Both the position numbers and the translations under genes were made by a program. From Falsiroseomonas algicola (lineage in GTDB: Bacteria; Pseudomonadota; Alphaproteobacteria; Acetobacterales; Acetobacteraceae): 64,000 nucleotides of DNA. The stretch is taken from positions 1 through 64,000 of the forward strand of contig NZ_JAAIKB010000018.1 of NCBI RefSeq assembly GCF_011040385.1. The letters are read 5' to 3'. Numbering within the stretch: the first letter of the stretch is position 1; each line of letters starts with the position of its first letter. This document shows, piece after piece, positions 10,143 to 20,461 of the stretch. Below the pieces are notes generated by a model. That model was not told the DNA's origin and ran no database searches. It saw nothing but the letters and a program-made list of their open reading frames with translations.

Positions 10143-12059
10143 ATGTATGTCGGTGCGATCTTCTTCCCGCTGCTCGGCGCCACCATCGCCGGGTTCCTCG
10201 GCCGCTGGATCGGCGACCGCGCGGCGCAATGGGCGACGGTCATCTGCATGGCCATCGCCGCGGCCTGCGGCATCAGCGCCTTCATCCAGGTGGCGCTGGG
10301 CCATGCGCCCGGCGTGGCGCCGCTCTTCACCTTCATCGATGTCGGCGGGTTCGAAGTGTCGTGGGCGCTGCGCTACGACACGCTGAGCGTCGTGATGGTG
10401 GCGATGGTCACCTTCATCTCGACGCTCATCCACCTCTACTCCGTGGGCTACATGTCGCATGACGCGACGATCCCGCGCTTCTTCGCCTACCTCAGCCTCT
10501 TCACGTTCATGATGCTGATGCTGGTGACGGCGGATAACCTCGTCCAGCTCTTCTTCGGCTGGGAAGGCGTCGGCCTCGCGAGCTATCTGCTCATCGGCTA
10601 CTGGTATGAGAAGGACAGCGCGAACCGCGCGGCGATGAAGGCCTTCATCGTCAACCGCGTGGGCGACGTTTTCTTCATGCTCGGCCTCGCGCTGACCTTC
10701 TGGACCTTCCAGTCGGTCGAGTTCGACACGATCTTCGCGAGCGTGGAGCAGGCGCAGGCGCAGCGCTTCCTCGGCATGCCGGCGCTCGAGGTCATCGGCG
10801 TGCTGCTGTTCCTCGGCGCCTGCGGCAAGTCCGCGCAGCTCGGCCTGCACACCTGGCTGCCGGACGCGATGGAGGGGCCGACGCCGGTCTCCGCGCTGAT
10901 CCATGCGGCGACGATGGTGACGGCGGGCGTCTTCCTGATGGCGCGCATGTCGCCGGTGATGGAATACGCGCCGACGGCGCTGGCCATCGTGACGATCGTG
11001 GGGGCTTCCACGGCGATCTTCGCGGCGACGATCGGCTGCGTGCAGAACGACATCAAGCGCATCATCGCGTATTCGACCTGCTCGCAGCTCGGCTACATGT
11101 TCTTCGCGGTCGGCGTCGGCGTGTACCAGGCGGCCGTCTTCCACCTCTTCACCCACGCCTTCTTCAAGGCGCTGCTCTTCCTGGGTGCGGGTTCCGTCAT
11201 CCATGCGATGTCGGATGAGCAGGACATCCGGAAGATGGGCGGGATCTGGAAGAAGATCCCCGTCACCTACACCGTGATGTGGATCGGCAGCCTGGCCCTG
11301 GCGGGCGTGCCCTATTTCGCGGGCTACTACTCCAAGGACATGGTGCTGGAAGTGGCCTATGCCGCGCATAGCGGGCCGGGCATGTACGCCTTCGCCATGG
11401 GCCTGCTGGCCGCCTTCCTGACCGCCTTCTACTCCTGGCGCCTGCTGATCCTGACCTTCCACGGCACGCCGCGGGCGGATCACCACACCATGGAGCATGT
11501 CCATGAAAGCCCGCTGGTGATGCTGGTGCCGCTGCTCGTGCTGAGCGTTGGCGCGGTGTTCACGGGCTATGTCTTCTACGACTTCTTCGTCGGCCACGAC
11601 CAGGAAGCCTTCTGGAACGGCGCGATCTTCAACGGGCCCGACAACCATGTGCTGCATCACGCGCATGAGGTGCCGGCCTGGGTGCCGCTGGCGCCGACGG
11701 TCGCCGGCGTGGCGGGCATCGCGCTGGCCTATGTGCTGTACATGTTCGCGCCGGGCATCCCGGGGAAGCTCGCTTCCAGCTTCGGCGGGCTGTACCGCTT
11801 CCTGCTGAACAAGTGGTACTTCGATGAGCTGTATGACGCGATCTTCGTGAAGCCCGCCCAGGCGCTGGCGCGGGCCTTCTGGAAGACCGGCGACGTGAAG
11901 CTCATCGATGGCATGCCGAATGGCGCGGCCGCCCTGGCCGTGGATGCGGCGCAGGGTGCGGTGAAGCTGCAGACCGGGCGCGTGGCCAACTACGCCTTCA
12001 CCATGATCATCGGCCTCGTGGCCTTCGTATCCCTCCTCCTGCTCGGGATGCCCCGATGA
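10143..12059 (+). CDS. nuoL: NADH-quinone oxidoreductase subunit L
   Basis: This is the distal antiporter-like proton pump of complex I, carrying the long lateral helix that runs along the membrane arm. It has 638 residues. Conserved elements include [20 protein letters not shown] near residue 138, with the functional glutamate, then [20 protein letters not shown] near 238 and [15 protein letters not shown] near 342. The stop overlaps the nuoM ATG by four bases. Confidence 0.97.
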   Translation: MYVGAIFFPLLGATIAGFLGRWIGDRAAQWATVICMAIAAACGISAFIQVALGHAPGVAPLFTFIDVGGFEVSWALRYDTLSVVMVAMVTFISTLIHLYSVGYMSHDATIPRFFAYLSLFTFMMLMLVTADNLVQLFFGWEGVGLASYLLIGYWYEKDSANRAAMKAFIVNRVGDVFFMLGLALTFWTFQSVEFDTIFASVEQAQAQRFLGMPALEVIGVLLFLGACGKSAQLGLHTWLPDAMEGPTPVSALIHAATMVTAGVFLMARMSPVMEYAPTALAIVTIVGASTAIFAATIGCVQNDIKRIIAYSTCSQLGYMFFAVGVGVYQAAVFHLFTHAFFKALLFLGAGSVIHAMSDEQDIRKMGGIWKKIPVTYTVMWIGSLALAGVPYFAGYYSKDMVLEVAYAAHSGPGMYAFAMGLLAAFLTAFYSWRLLILTFHGTPRADHHTMEHVHESPLVMLVPLLVLSVGAVFTGYVFYDFFVGHDQEAFWNGAIFNGPDNHVLHHAHEVPAWVPLAPTVAGVAGIALAYVLYMFAPGIPGKLASSFGGLYRFLLNKWYFDELYDAIFVKPAQALARAFWKTGDVKLIDGMPNGAAALAVDAAQGAVKLQTGRVANYAFTMIIGLVAFVSLLLLGMPR

Positions 12060-13567
12060 ACGCCGCCGGCTTTCCCATCCTCAGCCTCGTCACCTTCCTG
12101 CCGCTGGCGGGGGCGCTGATCATCCTGACCGTCCGCGGTGAGGATGAGGTGGTGGCGCGCAATGCCCGCTGGACCGCGCTCTGGACCAGCCTCATCACGC
12201 TGGCGCTCTCGCTGGTTCTCTGGGTGCGGTTCGACAGCGCCTCGGCGGATTTCCAGTTCGTCGAGCAGGCGGCCTGGCTGCCCGAATTCGGCGTCGGCTA
12301 CCACATGGGCGTGGACGGCATTTCCGTGCTCTTCGTGCTGCTCTCCACCCTGCTGACGCCGCTCTGCATCCTGGCGTCGTGGGAGAGCGTGCAGTCCCGC
12401 GTGCGGGAATACATGGTCGCCTTCCTCGTGCTGGAAAGCATGATGGTCGGCATGTTCTGCGCGCTGGACTTCGTGCTGTTCTACATCTTCTTCGAAGCCG
12501 TGCTGATCCCGATGTTTCTGATCATCGGCGTCTGGGGCGGCGCGCGGCGGGTCTACGCCGCCTTCAAGTTCTTCCTCTACACGCTCGCCGGCTCCGTCCT
12601 GATGCTGCTGGCGATCCTGGCGGTGTGGTACCAGGCGGGCACGACCGACATCCCGACGCTGATGGAGCAGGCCTTCTCGCCGCGCATGCAGTTCTGGCTG
12701 TTCCTGGCCTTCTTCGCCTCCTTCGCCGTGAAGGTGCCGATGTGGCCGGTGCATACCTGGCTGCCCGACGCCCACGTGGAGGCACCGACGGCCGGTTCCG
12801 TCATCCTGGCGGGCGTGCTGCTGAAGATGGGGGCCTACGGCTTCCTGCGCTTCAGCCTGCCGCTGCTGCCTCAGGCGAGTGCCGACTTCGCGCCCTTCAT
12901 GTTCGCGCTCTCCGTCATCGCGGTGATTTACACCTCCCTCGTCGCGCTGGCGCAGGAGGACATGAAGAAGCTGATCGCCTATTCCTCGGTCGCGCATATG
13001 GGCATCGTGACGCTCGGCATCTTCACCTTCACGGTGCAGGGTCTGTCCGGCGCGCTCTTCACCATGCTGAGCCACGGCGTCGTCTCCGGCGCGCTCTTCC
13101 TCTGCGTCGGCGTGCTCTATGACCGCGTCCATAGCCGGGAGATCGCGCGCTACGGCGGGGTCGCGAAGATCATGCCGGCCTATGCGCTGGTCTTCATGCT
13201 CTTCACCATGGCCTCCGTCGCCCTGCCGGGCCTGGCGGGCTTCCCGGGTGAGCTGCTGGTGATCGTGGGGGCCTTCAAGGTCAGCCCCTGGGTCGCGCTC
13301 GGCGCGTGCATGGGCATGATCCTGGGCGCGGCCTATGCGCTGTATCTCTACCGCCGCGTCGCCTTCGGGAAGATCACGCGCGACGACCTCCGCAGCCTGC
13401 TCGACCTCAGCCCGCGCGAATACGCGGTCTTCGCGCCGCTGATCCTGCTGACGCTCTGGATGGGGGTCTATCCCTCCTCCTTCCTCAACTTCTTCGAGGC
13501 AAGCGTGACGGCCCTCGTGACGCGGCATGAAGCCGCGCTCGGCGCCGCCCGCCTGGCCGGGATGTGA
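12056..13567 (+). CDS. nuoM: NADH-quinone oxidoreductase subunit M
   Basis: This middle antiporter-like proton pump of complex I has 503 residues. The family core is clear: [20 protein letters not shown] near residue 143 holds the conserved glutamate, [20 protein letters not shown] follows near 232, and [16 protein letters not shown] near 310. It overlaps nuoL at the start and nuoN at the stop. Confidence 0.97.
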   Translation: MNAAGFPILSLVTFLPLAGALIILTVRGEDEVVARNARWTALWTSLITLALSLVLWVRFDSASADFQFVEQAAWLPEFGVGYHMGVDGISVLFVLLSTLLTPLCILASWESVQSRVREYMVAFLVLESMMVGMFCALDFVLFYIFFEAVLIPMFLIIGVWGGARRVYAAFKFFLYTLAGSVLMLLAILAVWYQAGTTDIPTLMEQAFSPRMQFWLFLAFFASFAVKVPMWPVHTWLPDAHVEAPTAGSVILAGVLLKMGAYGFLRFSLPLLPQASADFAPFMFALSVIAVIYTSLVALAQEDMKKLIAYSSVAHMGIVTLGIFTFTVQGLSGALFTMLSHGVVSGALFLCVGVLYDRVHSREIARYGGVAKIMPAYALVFMLFTMASVALPGLAGFPGELLVIVGAFKVSPWVALGACMGMILGAAYALYLYRRVAFGKITRDDLRSLLDLSPREYAVFAPLILLTLWMGVYPSSFLNFFEASVTALVTRHEAALGAARLAGM

Positions 13568-13572
13568 GCCCG

Positions 13573-14991
13573 ATGAACTGGACCCTCGCGCTGCCGGAGA
13601 TCGTGCTCGGCATCTCCGGCCTGCTCATCCTCGCGGGTGGGGTGATCCCGAAGAAGGACAGCTTCTTCCCCGTCTCCATGGCCGTGATCGGCGCGCTGGT
13701 GCTGACCGCCGCGCTGGTGCTGGGGCAGGGGGAGGGGACGGCCTTCATGGGCCAGTATGTCTCCGACGGCTTCTCCCGCTTCGCCAAGGTGCTGATCCTG
13801 GCCGGCGCCGCGCTGGCGCTGGTGCTGGCGCTGGACTTCAACGCCAAGGCCGGGCTCGATCGCTTCGAATATGCGGTGCTGATGCTCTTCGCGGCGCAGG
13901 GCATGATGGTCATGGTCTCGGCCAATGACCTGATGAGCCTCTATATCGGGCTCGAGCTGCTCTCCCTCTCGCTCTACGTCATCGCGGCCTTCGACCGCGA
14001 CAATGCGCGGAGCGCCGAGGCTGGCCTCAAGTATTTCGTGCTGGGCGCGCTGGCCTCGGGCCTGCTGCTCTACGGCTCCTCGCTGGTCTATGGCTTCGCG
14101 GGCACGACCAACTTCGACCGGCTGGCGGATGCGCTGTCCTCCGGCCAGGTGGGCATGGGGCTCGTCATCGGGCTGGTCTTCGTCCTCGCCGGGCTCTGCT
14201 TCAAGATCAGCGCCGTGCCCTTCCACATGTGGACGCCGGACGTCTACGAAGGCGCGCCGACGCCGGTGACGGCCTTCTTCGCCACCGCGCCGAAGATCGC
14301 CGCCATCGCGCTGCTGATGCGGGTGCTGGCCGGGCCCTTCGGGGACCTCTCGGCGCAGTGGCAGCAGGTGATCTGGTTCGCCTCCGCGGGTTCCATGCTG
14401 CTCGGCGCCTTCGCGGCGCTGACGCAGAAGAACATCAAGCGGCTGATGGCCTATTCCTCCATCGGCCATGTCGGCTACGCGCTGATGGGCCTGGCGGTCG
14501 CCACCGATGGCGGCTTCCGCGGCGTGCTCGTCTACATGGCCATCTACCTCGTCATGAACCTCGGCACCTTCGCGGTGCTGGTGGCGATGCGCCGGAACGG
14601 CAAGACGCTGGAGCAGGTGGACGATCTGGCGGGGCTGGGTCGCACCGATCCGCAGATGGCGCTCTGGATGGCGATCTTCATGTTCTCCATGGCGGGCGTT
14701 CCGCCGATGGCGGGCTTCTTCGGCAAGCTCTACGTCTTCCTGGCCGCGGTGCAGGAAGGCTTCTGGGTGCTGGCGCTGATCGGCGTCTTCACCAGCGTGG
14801 TCGGCAGCTACTACTACCTGCGCATCATCAAGGTCATGTACTTCGATGCGGCGCAGGCACCGCTCGATCCGCGCAGCGCCGGCGTGACAGTGGTGATGGC
14901 GGGCACGGGTCTTCTGACGCTGCTGTTCTTCCTGTTCCCCGCCCCGATCATCGCCGCGGCGCAGTCCGCCATCGTCGCCCTGGCGGGATGA
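13573..14991 (+). CDS. nuoN: NADH-quinone oxidoreductase subunit N
   Basis: This is the proximal antiporter-like proton pump of complex I and the last gene of the nuo set. It has 472 residues from the ATG at 13573; a GTG at 13564 overlapping the nuoM stop would add three. Characteristic stretches are [19 protein letters not shown] near residue 115, [19 protein letters not shown] near 217 and [18 protein letters not shown] near 290. birA starts only seven bases downstream, suggesting read-through of the operon. Confidence 0.96.
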   Translation: MNWTLALPEIVLGISGLLILAGGVIPKKDSFFPVSMAVIGALVLTAALVLGQGEGTAFMGQYVSDGFSRFAKVLILAGAALALVLALDFNAKAGLDRFEYAVLMLFAAQGMMVMVSANDLMSLYIGLELLSLSLYVIAAFDRDNARSAEAGLKYFVLGALASGLLLYGSSLVYGFAGTTNFDRLADALSSGQVGMGLVIGLVFVLAGLCFKISAVPFHMWTPDVYEGAPTPVTAFFATAPKIAAIALLMRVLAGPFGDLSAQWQQVIWFASAGSMLLGAFAALTQKNIKRLMAYSSIGHVGYALMGLAVATDGGFRGVLVYMAIYLVMNLGTFAVLVAMRRNGKTLEQVDDLAGLGRTDPQMALWMAIFMFSMAGVPPMAGFFGKLYVFLAAVQEGFWVLALIGVFTSVVGSYYYLRIIKVMYFDAAQAPLDPRSAGVTVVMAGTGLLTLLFFLFPAPIIAAAQSAIVALAG

Positions 14992-14998
14992 CCGGCGC

Positions 14999-15751
14999 AT
15001 GACGTTGCCGCCGGCCGCCCCTCCGGCTGGATGGCGGCTGCGGGTGCATGAAAGCCTGGGCTCCACCACCGATCCCCTGCTGCGCCTGGCCGCGGCCGGG
15101 GAGCCGGAGGGGATTGCCGTGCTCGCGCTGCGCCAGACGGCGGGGCGGGGCCGGGATGGGAGGGCCTGGGACAGCCCTGCGGGCAACCTCTACCTTTCCG
15201 CGTTGCTGCGGCCCGGCGGGTTGGCGCGGGATGTGGGGCAGTGGGCCCTGCTGTCCGCCGTCGCGCTGCATGACGCGCTGGCGCCGGACCTGCCCCCGGG
15301 CGCGCTTCTCAGCGCCAAATGGCCGAACGACCTGCTGCTGGATGGCGCGAAGGTCGCCGGCATCCTGACCGACAGCGCCGCGGATGCCGCCGGGCGCATC
15401 GAATGGATCATCTTCGGCATGGGCGCCAACCTGGCCGTCGCGCCCGCCGTGCCGGGGCGCCCGACCGCCTGCCTGGCGCGGCCTGGCCAGGACGCGCCGG
15501 ATCCGCGCGTGGTCGCTGCGCGGCTTCTGGGCGCCATCGACCATTGGCGCGGCGTGCTCGCGGCGCAGGGCTTCGGCGCGATCCGGCAGGCCTGGATGGC
15601 GCGCGGCCCGGCCATGGGGCAGCCCCTGACGATGCGGGATGGTCGGTCCGGCACCTATGCCGGATTGGCAGAGGACGGCAGCCTGCTGCTGGCGGGGGAG
15701 GGGCGCGTGCTGGCCCTGTCCTCCGGCGAGGTTGGCGGGGAGGCGAGGTAG
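14999..15751 (+). CDS. birA: Biotin--[acetyl-CoA-carboxylase] ligase, single-domain type
   Basis: It attaches biotin to the carrier domain of acetyl-CoA carboxylase and similar enzymes through biotinyl-AMP. The 250-residue protein shows the ligase core: LGSTTD near residue 20, then LRQTAGRGRDGRAWDSPAGN (the nucleotide and biotin loop) and SAKWPNDLLLDGAKVAGIL. There is no N-terminal winged-helix DNA-binding domain, so it is probably an enzyme only, not a repressor of biotin genes. Following nuo directly is common in alphaproteobacteria. Confidence 0.93.
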   Translation: MTLPPAAPPAGWRLRVHESLGSTTDPLLRLAAAGEPEGIAVLALRQTAGRGRDGRAWDSPAGNLYLSALLRPGGLARDVGQWALLSAVALHDALAPDLPPGALLSAKWPNDLLLDGAKVAGILTDSAADAAGRIEWIIFGMGANLAVAPAVPGRPTACLARPGQDAPDPRVVAARLLGAIDHWRGVLAAQGFGAIRQAWMARGPAMGQPLTMRDGRSGTYAGLAEDGSLLLAGEGRVLALSSGEVGGEAR

Positions 15752-15757
15752 GGTTCG

Positions 15758-16573
15758 ATGCTTCTGGCAATCGATGCAGGCAATACGAATGTCGTCTTCG
15801 CCGTCCATGACGGCCATGAATGGCGTGGCCGCTGGCGCATCCGCACCGATGCCGAACGCACCTCCGACGAATACGCCGTCTGGCTGCTGACGTTGCTGCA
15901 GCATGCCGGGCTGAAGCCGCATGACATCGAGCGCTGCGTCATCGGCACCGTCGTGCCCGCCGCGCTCTACAACCTCCGCCGCCTGTCCCGCGAATGGTTC
16001 GAATGCGAGCCGCTGGTGGCGCGCGCCCATCTCGACTGGGGCTTCGACATCCGCGTGGACGCTCCGCATGAGGTCGGCGCCGACCGCCTGCTGAATGCGC
16101 TGGCGGCGCATGAGCGATACAAGGGCCCACTGATCGTCATCGATTTCGGCACGGCCACGACCTTCGACGTGGTCGCGAAGGACGGCGCCTATCTCGGCGG
16201 CGTCATCGCGCCGGGCATCAACCTCTCGATCGAGGCGCTGCACCGCGCCGCGGCGCGCCTGCCGCGGATCGGCATCGGCCGCCCGCAGGCGGTGGTCGGG
16301 CGGAATACGGTGGCGGCAATGCAGTCCGGCATCTATTGGGGCTATGTCGGCCTGATCGAGGGCATCGTTGCGCGAATCCGGGCGGAGCAGGAGGAAGCGG
16401 TAGATGATCGCCTGAAGGTGATCGCGACCGGCGGCCTCGCGCCCCTCTTCGCGGAGGGGACGACGGTGATCGAGACGACGGACCAGGATACCACCTTGGA
16501 CGGGCTGCGCCTGTTGGCGCTGCGCAATCCCGCCCCCATCTTCACCCGGACCGCGCGACGCGACGACCCCTGA
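15758..16573 (+). CDS. coaX: Type III pantothenate kinase
   Basis: It phosphorylates pantothenate with ATP, the first step of coenzyme A synthesis. The protein has 271 residues and the ASKHA fold. The phosphate-1 motif is [19 protein letters not shown] at the N terminus. [16 protein letters not shown] and [16 protein letters not shown] follow in the middle, then [11 protein letters not shown]. It lies six bases after birA, so the two are probably co-transcribed. Confidence 0.95.
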   Translation: MLLAIDAGNTNVVFAVHDGHEWRGRWRIRTDAERTSDEYAVWLLTLLQHAGLKPHDIERCVIGTVVPAALYNLRRLSREWFECEPLVARAHLDWGFDIRVDAPHEVGADRLLNALAAHERYKGPLIVIDFGTATTFDVVAKDGAYLGGVIAPGINLSIEALHRAAARLPRIGIGRPQAVVGRNTVAAMQSGIYWGYVGLIEGIVARIRAEQEEAVDDRLKVIATGGLAPLFAEGTTVIETTDQDTTLDGLRLLALRNPAPIFTRTARRDDP

Positions 16574-16575
16574 GG

Positions 16576-16599
16576 CGAGGGCTGGACCCAGCCCCCTCG
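16576..16599 (+). terminator. Hairpin after coaX
   Basis: Directly after the coaX stop, 16576-16585 pairs with 16588-16599, with two unpaired C residues on the right arm, as CGAGGGCTGG against CCAGCC-CTCG. There is no run of T after it, so it may be a pause, an RNA-stability element or a Rho-assisted stop at the end of the nuo-birA-coaX transcript. Confidence 0.3.
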
Positions 16600-16722
16600 G
16601 CCCGGTCAGCGTCGCGCCCCGAAACGACCAGGAAGCGCCATCCGGCCCCGACCGAGGGGTCCGGGCGGGTGGCCCGCTTCCAGACGACGACGACTGAACC
16701 GACTGAGAACTGGAAGAACAAC

Positions 16723-18363
16723 ATGAATGGAGATTTGGCCTTCATCCCGCTTGGCGGGACGGGGGAGATCGGACTCAACCTCAACGTCTATCGCTGTGAC
16801 GGGGATCTGCTGGCCGTGGATTGCGGCCTGGGCTTCGGCGGTCCGGAGCATCCGGAGGTCGAGGTCATGGTACCCGACCCGGGCTGGCTGGCCGAACGGC
16901 GGGACCGGCTGCAGGGCCTGGTCATCACCCATGCGCATGAGGACCATGTGGGAGCCGTCGCCCATCTCTGGCGACAGCTGCGCTGCGAGATCTGGTGCAC
17001 GCCCTTCGTGGCCGCGGTGCTGCGCCGGAAGCTGGGCGAAGCGGGCCTCGGCCCGCAGGTGAAGGTGAACGTGGTGGCGCCCGGCGGGCGGTTCCAGGTG
17101 GGCAGCTTCGACCTGGAATTCCTCCGCGTCTCGCATTCCGTGCCGGAAGCGCAGGCGCTGGCCATCCGGACCAGGTTCGGCAACGTGCTGCATACCGGCG
17201 ACTGGAAGCTCGATCCCCAGCCGCTGATCGGCCCGCCGACGGATGAGGCCGCCTTCGCCCGCTTCGGGGCGGAAGGCGTGCTGGCCATGGTCTGCGACAG
17301 CACCAACGCGCTGGTCGCGGGGCATTCGGGCAGCGAGGCCGAGGTGCGGCGGAACATGACCGCCCTCATCAAGGGCATCAAGCGCGGCCGCATCGCCGTC
17401 ACCTGCTTCGCCACCAACCTGGCCCGCGTCGAATCCGTGGCCGTCGCGGCGCGCGCCGCGGGGCGGGAGGTGGCGCTGTTCGGCCGCAGCCTGCGCAATG
17501 CGGAAGCCGCGGCGCGGGAATGCGGCTACCTCCGCGACACGCCGCCCTTCCTGTCGGAGGAGGAGGCGGAGGATGTGCCCGACGACAAGCTGGTGGTGAT
17601 CTGCACCGGCAGCCAGGGCGAACCCCGCAGCGCCATGTCCAAGATCGCGGCCGACACCCATCCGCACATCTCGATGGGGGAGGGGGATACGGTGATCTTC
17701 TCCTCCCGCATGATCCCCGGCAATGAGCGCTCCATCCTGCGGGTGCAGGACGAGCTGGCGCGGGCCGGCGTCGATGTCATGACCGCTGATGACCACATGG
17801 TGCATGTCTCCGGCCACCCGGCGCGGGACGAGCTGAAGCGGCTCTATCAGCTGGTGAAGCCGAAATACTGCGTGCCGGTGCATGGCGAATGGCGCCACAT
17901 GAACGAGCACGCGAACCTGGCCGAGAGCCTGGGCGCCATCGCGCATGTCATCGAGGATGGCGACGTGCTGCGCCTGGCGCCGGGGCCGGTGGAGACGGTG
18001 GAGAGCGTGCCGGTCGGGCGCCTTGCCATCGATGGCGACCGGCTGCTGCCGCTGGATGGGGACGTGCTGGCGGCGCGGAAGAAGATGCTGATGAACGGCG
18101 TCGTGGTGGCGAGCTTCGCGGTGGATGGGTCGGGCCGCGTGCTCGGGCAGCCGCAGATCTCGGCGCCCGGTCTCTTCGACGGATTCGGGGAGGAGCCGGC
18201 GCAGATCGCGGCCGACCTGGCCCGCGCCGTGACGGAGATGCCGAGCGCGACGCGGCGGGAGGACGGGCTGCTGCGTGAAGCCGCACGCAGCGCCGTCCGC
18301 AAGGCCGTCGGCCGGCGGCTGCGCAAGCGGCCCTCGGTCGAGGTGCATCTGCTGCGGGTTTGA
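16723..18363 (+). CDS. rnj: Ribonuclease J
   Basis: This metallo-beta-lactamase/beta-CASP ribonuclease acts as a 5'-3' exonuclease and endonuclease in rRNA maturation and mRNA decay. From the ATG at 16723 it has 546 residues, the family norm. It begins MNGDLAFIPLGGTGEIGLNL. The zinc-binding signature THAHEDHVGAVAHLW lies near residue 70, and other metal ligands lie in HTGDWKLDPQP and in VSGHPARDELKRLY. A longer reading from 16669 adds 18 unconserved residues. DUF1467 follows as in many alphaproteobacteria. Confidence 0.95.
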   Translation: MNGDLAFIPLGGTGEIGLNLNVYRCDGDLLAVDCGLGFGGPEHPEVEVMVPDPGWLAERRDRLQGLVITHAHEDHVGAVAHLWRQLRCEIWCTPFVAAVLRRKLGEAGLGPQVKVNVVAPGGRFQVGSFDLEFLRVSHSVPEAQALAIRTRFGNVLHTGDWKLDPQPLIGPPTDEAAFARFGAEGVLAMVCDSTNALVAGHSGSEAEVRRNMTALIKGIKRGRIAVTCFATNLARVESVAVAARAAGREVALFGRSLRNAEAAARECGYLRDTPPFLSEEEAEDVPDDKLVVICTGSQGEPRSAMSKIAADTHPHISMGEGDTVIFSSRMIPGNERSILRVQDELARAGVDVMTADDHMVHVSGHPARDELKRLYQLVKPKYCVPVHGEWRHMNEHANLAESLGAIAHVIEDGDVLRLAPGPVETVESVPVGRLAIDGDRLLPLDGDVLAARKKMLMNGVVVASFAVDGSGRVLGQPQISAPGLFDGFGEEPAQIAADLARAVTEMPSATRREDGLLREAARSAVRKAVGRRLRKRPSVEVHLLRV

Positions 18364-18417
18364 GGTTCGGGGCTGGGCGGCGCCTGTCGCCGCCCGCCTC
18401 CAGGAAGGTCAGGGATC

Positions 18418-18726
18418 ATGGACTGGTTCACGGGCATCGTGACCTACCTGTTGCTGTGGTGGGTCGCTCTGTTCTGCGTGCTGCCGATCGGCGCGCGGCC
18501 GCGGGATTCGGAGGTGGAGGAAGGCGGCTGGCGCGGTGCGCCGTCCAATCCTCGGCTCGGCATGAAGGTGCTGGGGACGACGGTGCTGGCCGGCGTGTTC
18601 TGGCTGGCCGCCTGGGGGCTGATGGCGACGGACCTGATCAGCTTCCGGGATGGCTGGTGGGCCTATGGCGGGCCGGAGCAGTCGAGCCCGATCCCGGGTG
18701 TGGCGCCGAGCCGTGCACAAAATTAA
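18418..18726 (+). CDS. DUF1467 family inner-membrane protein
   Basis: This 102-residue protein has two hydrophobic segments, one near residues 5-25 and one near 55-75. The conserved family stretch lies between them: WWVALFCVLPIGARPRDSEV, then AGAPSNPRLG-like sequence (WRGAPSNPRLGMKVLGTT). The function is unknown. Its place directly behind RNase J and before proS is shared by many alphaproteobacteria, which supports the assignment. The ATG has an AGGTCAGGGATC-type region upstream. Confidence 0.85.
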   Translation: MDWFTGIVTYLLLWWVALFCVLPIGARPRDSEVEEGGWRGAPSNPRLGMKVLGTTVLAGVFWLAAWGLMATDLISFRDGWWAYGGPEQSSPIPGVAPSRAQN

Positions 18727-18758
18727 GGCGGCCAACCCGCCTCCCCGCGGGTGCCGCC
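18727..18758 (+). terminator. Strong hairpin ending the rnj transcript
   Basis: Starting on the base after the DUF1467 stop, GGCGGC and AACCCGC (18727-18740) pair with GCGGGT and GCCGCC (18747-18758), leaving a two-base bulge and a CTCCCC loop. No T run follows directly, so termination efficiency is uncertain. Confidence 0.4.
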
Positions 18759-18781
18759 CGTAAAACGCGCAGTTTTGTTCT

Positions 18782-18942
18782 GGAAGCCTGTTTTTTGGCT
18801 TCCGATGGTGGCGTTTTCTGTTGTGCCACCTTGGTTCACAGGGTCACATTGGGTCCAGGGAGAGGTTGATCCTCTCTCTGCCGTGTGACTGGCGTTTCCT
18901 CCCTAAACTCGGGCGGCACCTGTGGTGCTGCCCGTTTTTTTT
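18782..18942 (+). ncRNA. Candidate structured small RNA with its own terminator
   Basis: About 160 bases between DUF1467 and proS hold no gene but fold into successive hairpins: 18782-18788 with 18797-18803 (T-rich loop), 18807-18812 with 18825-18830, and a nested element. In that element GTCACA (18843-18848) pairs with TGTGAC (18884-18889) and encloses a 10-base stem, 18856-18865 with 18871-18880. The terminator at 18911-18942 would form the 3' end. The size is like 6S RNA, but the fold is not a single rod and no signature of 6S, SRP or tmRNA is recognised. Confidence 0.35.
18910..18942 (+). terminator. Rho-independent terminator
   Basis: A stem of eleven pairs (18910-18920, CGGGCGGCACC, with 18924-18934, one G-U pair) closes a TGT loop. 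It is followed by eight T residues (18935-18942). This is the clearest intrinsic terminator in the window. It would end either the rnj-DUF1467 transcript or the candidate small RNA before proS. Confidence 0.85.
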
Positions 18943-18987
18943 GTAGCCCCCCTCGATGCGGGTTGGGAAGGGGTTTCTTAAGCGCCG

Positions 18988-19010
18988 GAGCGTTTTTTCG
19001 CTCTTTCCTT
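18988..19010 (+). terminator. Possible second terminator before proS
   Basis: GAGCG (18988-18992) pairs with CGCTC (18999-19003) across a TTTTTT loop and is followed by TTTCCTT. The stem is short, so this may be only a leader hairpin of proS. Farther on, a TGCTGC/GCAGCA hairpin lies near 19043-19060. The rest of the gap up to proS shows nothing recognisable. Confidence 0.25.
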
Positions 19011-19121
19011 GCCGAAAACCGGGGTCAACGCGAACATTTGTTGCTGCGGTGCAGCACGTGAGGGCCTCGGCCCTCTCTCCGTTCCGGGTGGTGTTTCCCG
19101 GGCGCGCAGGGCGGGCTAGGT

Positions 19122-20459
19122 ATGCGCCCCCGACCTCCGCTGAGGATCCGCCCCTTGCGCCTCTCCCGTGCCTTCCTCCCCACCCTGAAGGAAACCCCGG
19201 CGGAGGCGACCATCGCGTCCCACCGCCTGATGCTGCGCGCGGGGCTCGTGCGGCAGACCTCGGCCGGCATCTACGCCTGGCTGCCGCTGGGCTGGCGCGT
19301 GCTGCAGAAGATCGAGCAGATCGTGCGGGAGGAGCAGGACCGCGCCGGCGCGCAGGAGATCCTGATGCCGACCATCCAGTCGGCCGACCTCTGGCGTCAG
19401 TCCGGCCGCTACGACGCCTATGGGCCGGAAATGCTGCGCCTGCGGGATCGGCATGACCGCGAATGCCTCTACGGCCCCACCAATGAGGAGATGGTGACCG
19501 ACATCTTCCGGGGCTACGCCAAGAGCTACCGCGACCTGCCGCGCAACCTCTACCACATCCAGTGGAAGTTCCGGGACGAGGTGCGCCCGCGGTTCGGCGT
19601 CATGCGCGGCCGCGAATTCCTGATGAAGGACGCCTATTCCTTCGACCTGACGAAGGAAGGCGCGCAGCACAGCTACCGCCAGATGTTCCTGGCCTATCTC
19701 CGCACCTTCGCTCGCATGGGGCTGAAGGCGGTGCCGATGCGCGCGGATACCGGGCCGATCGGCGGCAACCTCTCCCACGAATTCATCATCCTGGCGGAGA
19801 CCGGCGAGTCCCAGGTCTTCGTCAGCCAGGACCTGCTCGACATGGATGCGCTGGCGAGCGCGCCGGATTACGGCGCCGACCTGGCGCCGGCCGTGGATGC
19901 CTGGACCAGCCACTACGCCGCCACCGAGGAGATGCACGACCCCGCCGCCTGGGAACAGGTGCCGGAAGCCAAGCGCGTCTCCGCCCGCGGCATCGAGGTC
20001 GGCCACATCTTCTATTTCGGCACCAAGTACTCCGCGACCATGGGCCTGTCCGTGCAGGGGCCGGATGGCAAGACCGTGGTGCCGGAGATGGGCAGCTACG
20101 GCATCGGCGTCTCCCGCCTGGTGGGCGCGACGATCGAGGCCAACCACGACGAGCAGGGCATCAAGTGGCCGGATGCGGTCGCGCCCTTCAAGGCCGTGGT
20201 GATCAACCTGAAGCAGGGCGACGCCGCCTGCGACGCGCTGAGCGAGCGGATGTATGCTGCCATCCCCGAGAGCCTCTATGACGACCGCAGCGAGCGCGCC
20301 GGCCCGAAATTCGCCGATGCCGACCTGATGGGCCATCCCTGGCAGGTCACGGTCGGGCCGCGCGGCGCGGCCAATGGCGTGGTGGAGCTGAAGCGCCGCG
20401 CGACGGGCGAGAAGCAGGAAGTCTCGCCCGAGGATGCCCTGACGAAAATCCTGGGCTGA
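19122..20459 (+). CDS. proS: Prolyl-tRNA synthetase, short alphaproteobacterial form
   Basis: This class II enzyme charges tRNA-Pro. It has 445 residues as read and lacks the editing insertion domain of the long bacterial form, as usual in alphaproteobacteria. Motif 2 lies in [19 protein letters not shown], with KDAYSFD after it, and motif 3 in [13 protein letters not shown]. The family normally begins at [21 protein letters not shown] at 19155, seven bases after GAGGAT, therefore competes with the ATG at 19122, which would add 11 arginine/proline-rich residues. lolC follows after two bases. Confidence 0.93.
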   Translation: MRPRPPLRIRPLRLSRAFLPTLKETPAEATIASHRLMLRAGLVRQTSAGIYAWLPLGWRVLQKIEQIVREEQDRAGAQEILMPTIQSADLWRQSGRYDAYGPEMLRLRDRHDRECLYGPTNEEMVTDIFRGYAKSYRDLPRNLYHIQWKFRDEVRPRFGVMRGREFLMKDAYSFDLTKEGAQHSYRQMFLAYLRTFARMGLKAVPMRADTGPIGGNLSHEFIILAETGESQVFVSQDLLDMDALASAPDYGADLAPAVDAWTSHYAATEEMHDPAAWEQVPEAKRVSARGIEVGHIFYFGTKYSATMGLSVQGPDGKTVVPEMGSYGIGVSRLVGATIEANHDEQGIKWPDAVAPFKAVVINLKQGDAACDALSERMYAAIPESLYDDRSERAGPKFADADLMGHPWQVTVGPRGAANGVVELKRRATGEKQEVSPEDALTKILG

Positions 20460-20461
20460 GG

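Noticed and set aside
18782-18942. 6S, SRP or tmRNA gene
   Set aside because: The size and the CACCTTGG segment recall 6S RNA, but the fold consists of separate hairpins and not one long rod with a central bubble. The conserved SRP loop and tmRNA ends are absent. It is kept only as an unidentified candidate RNA.
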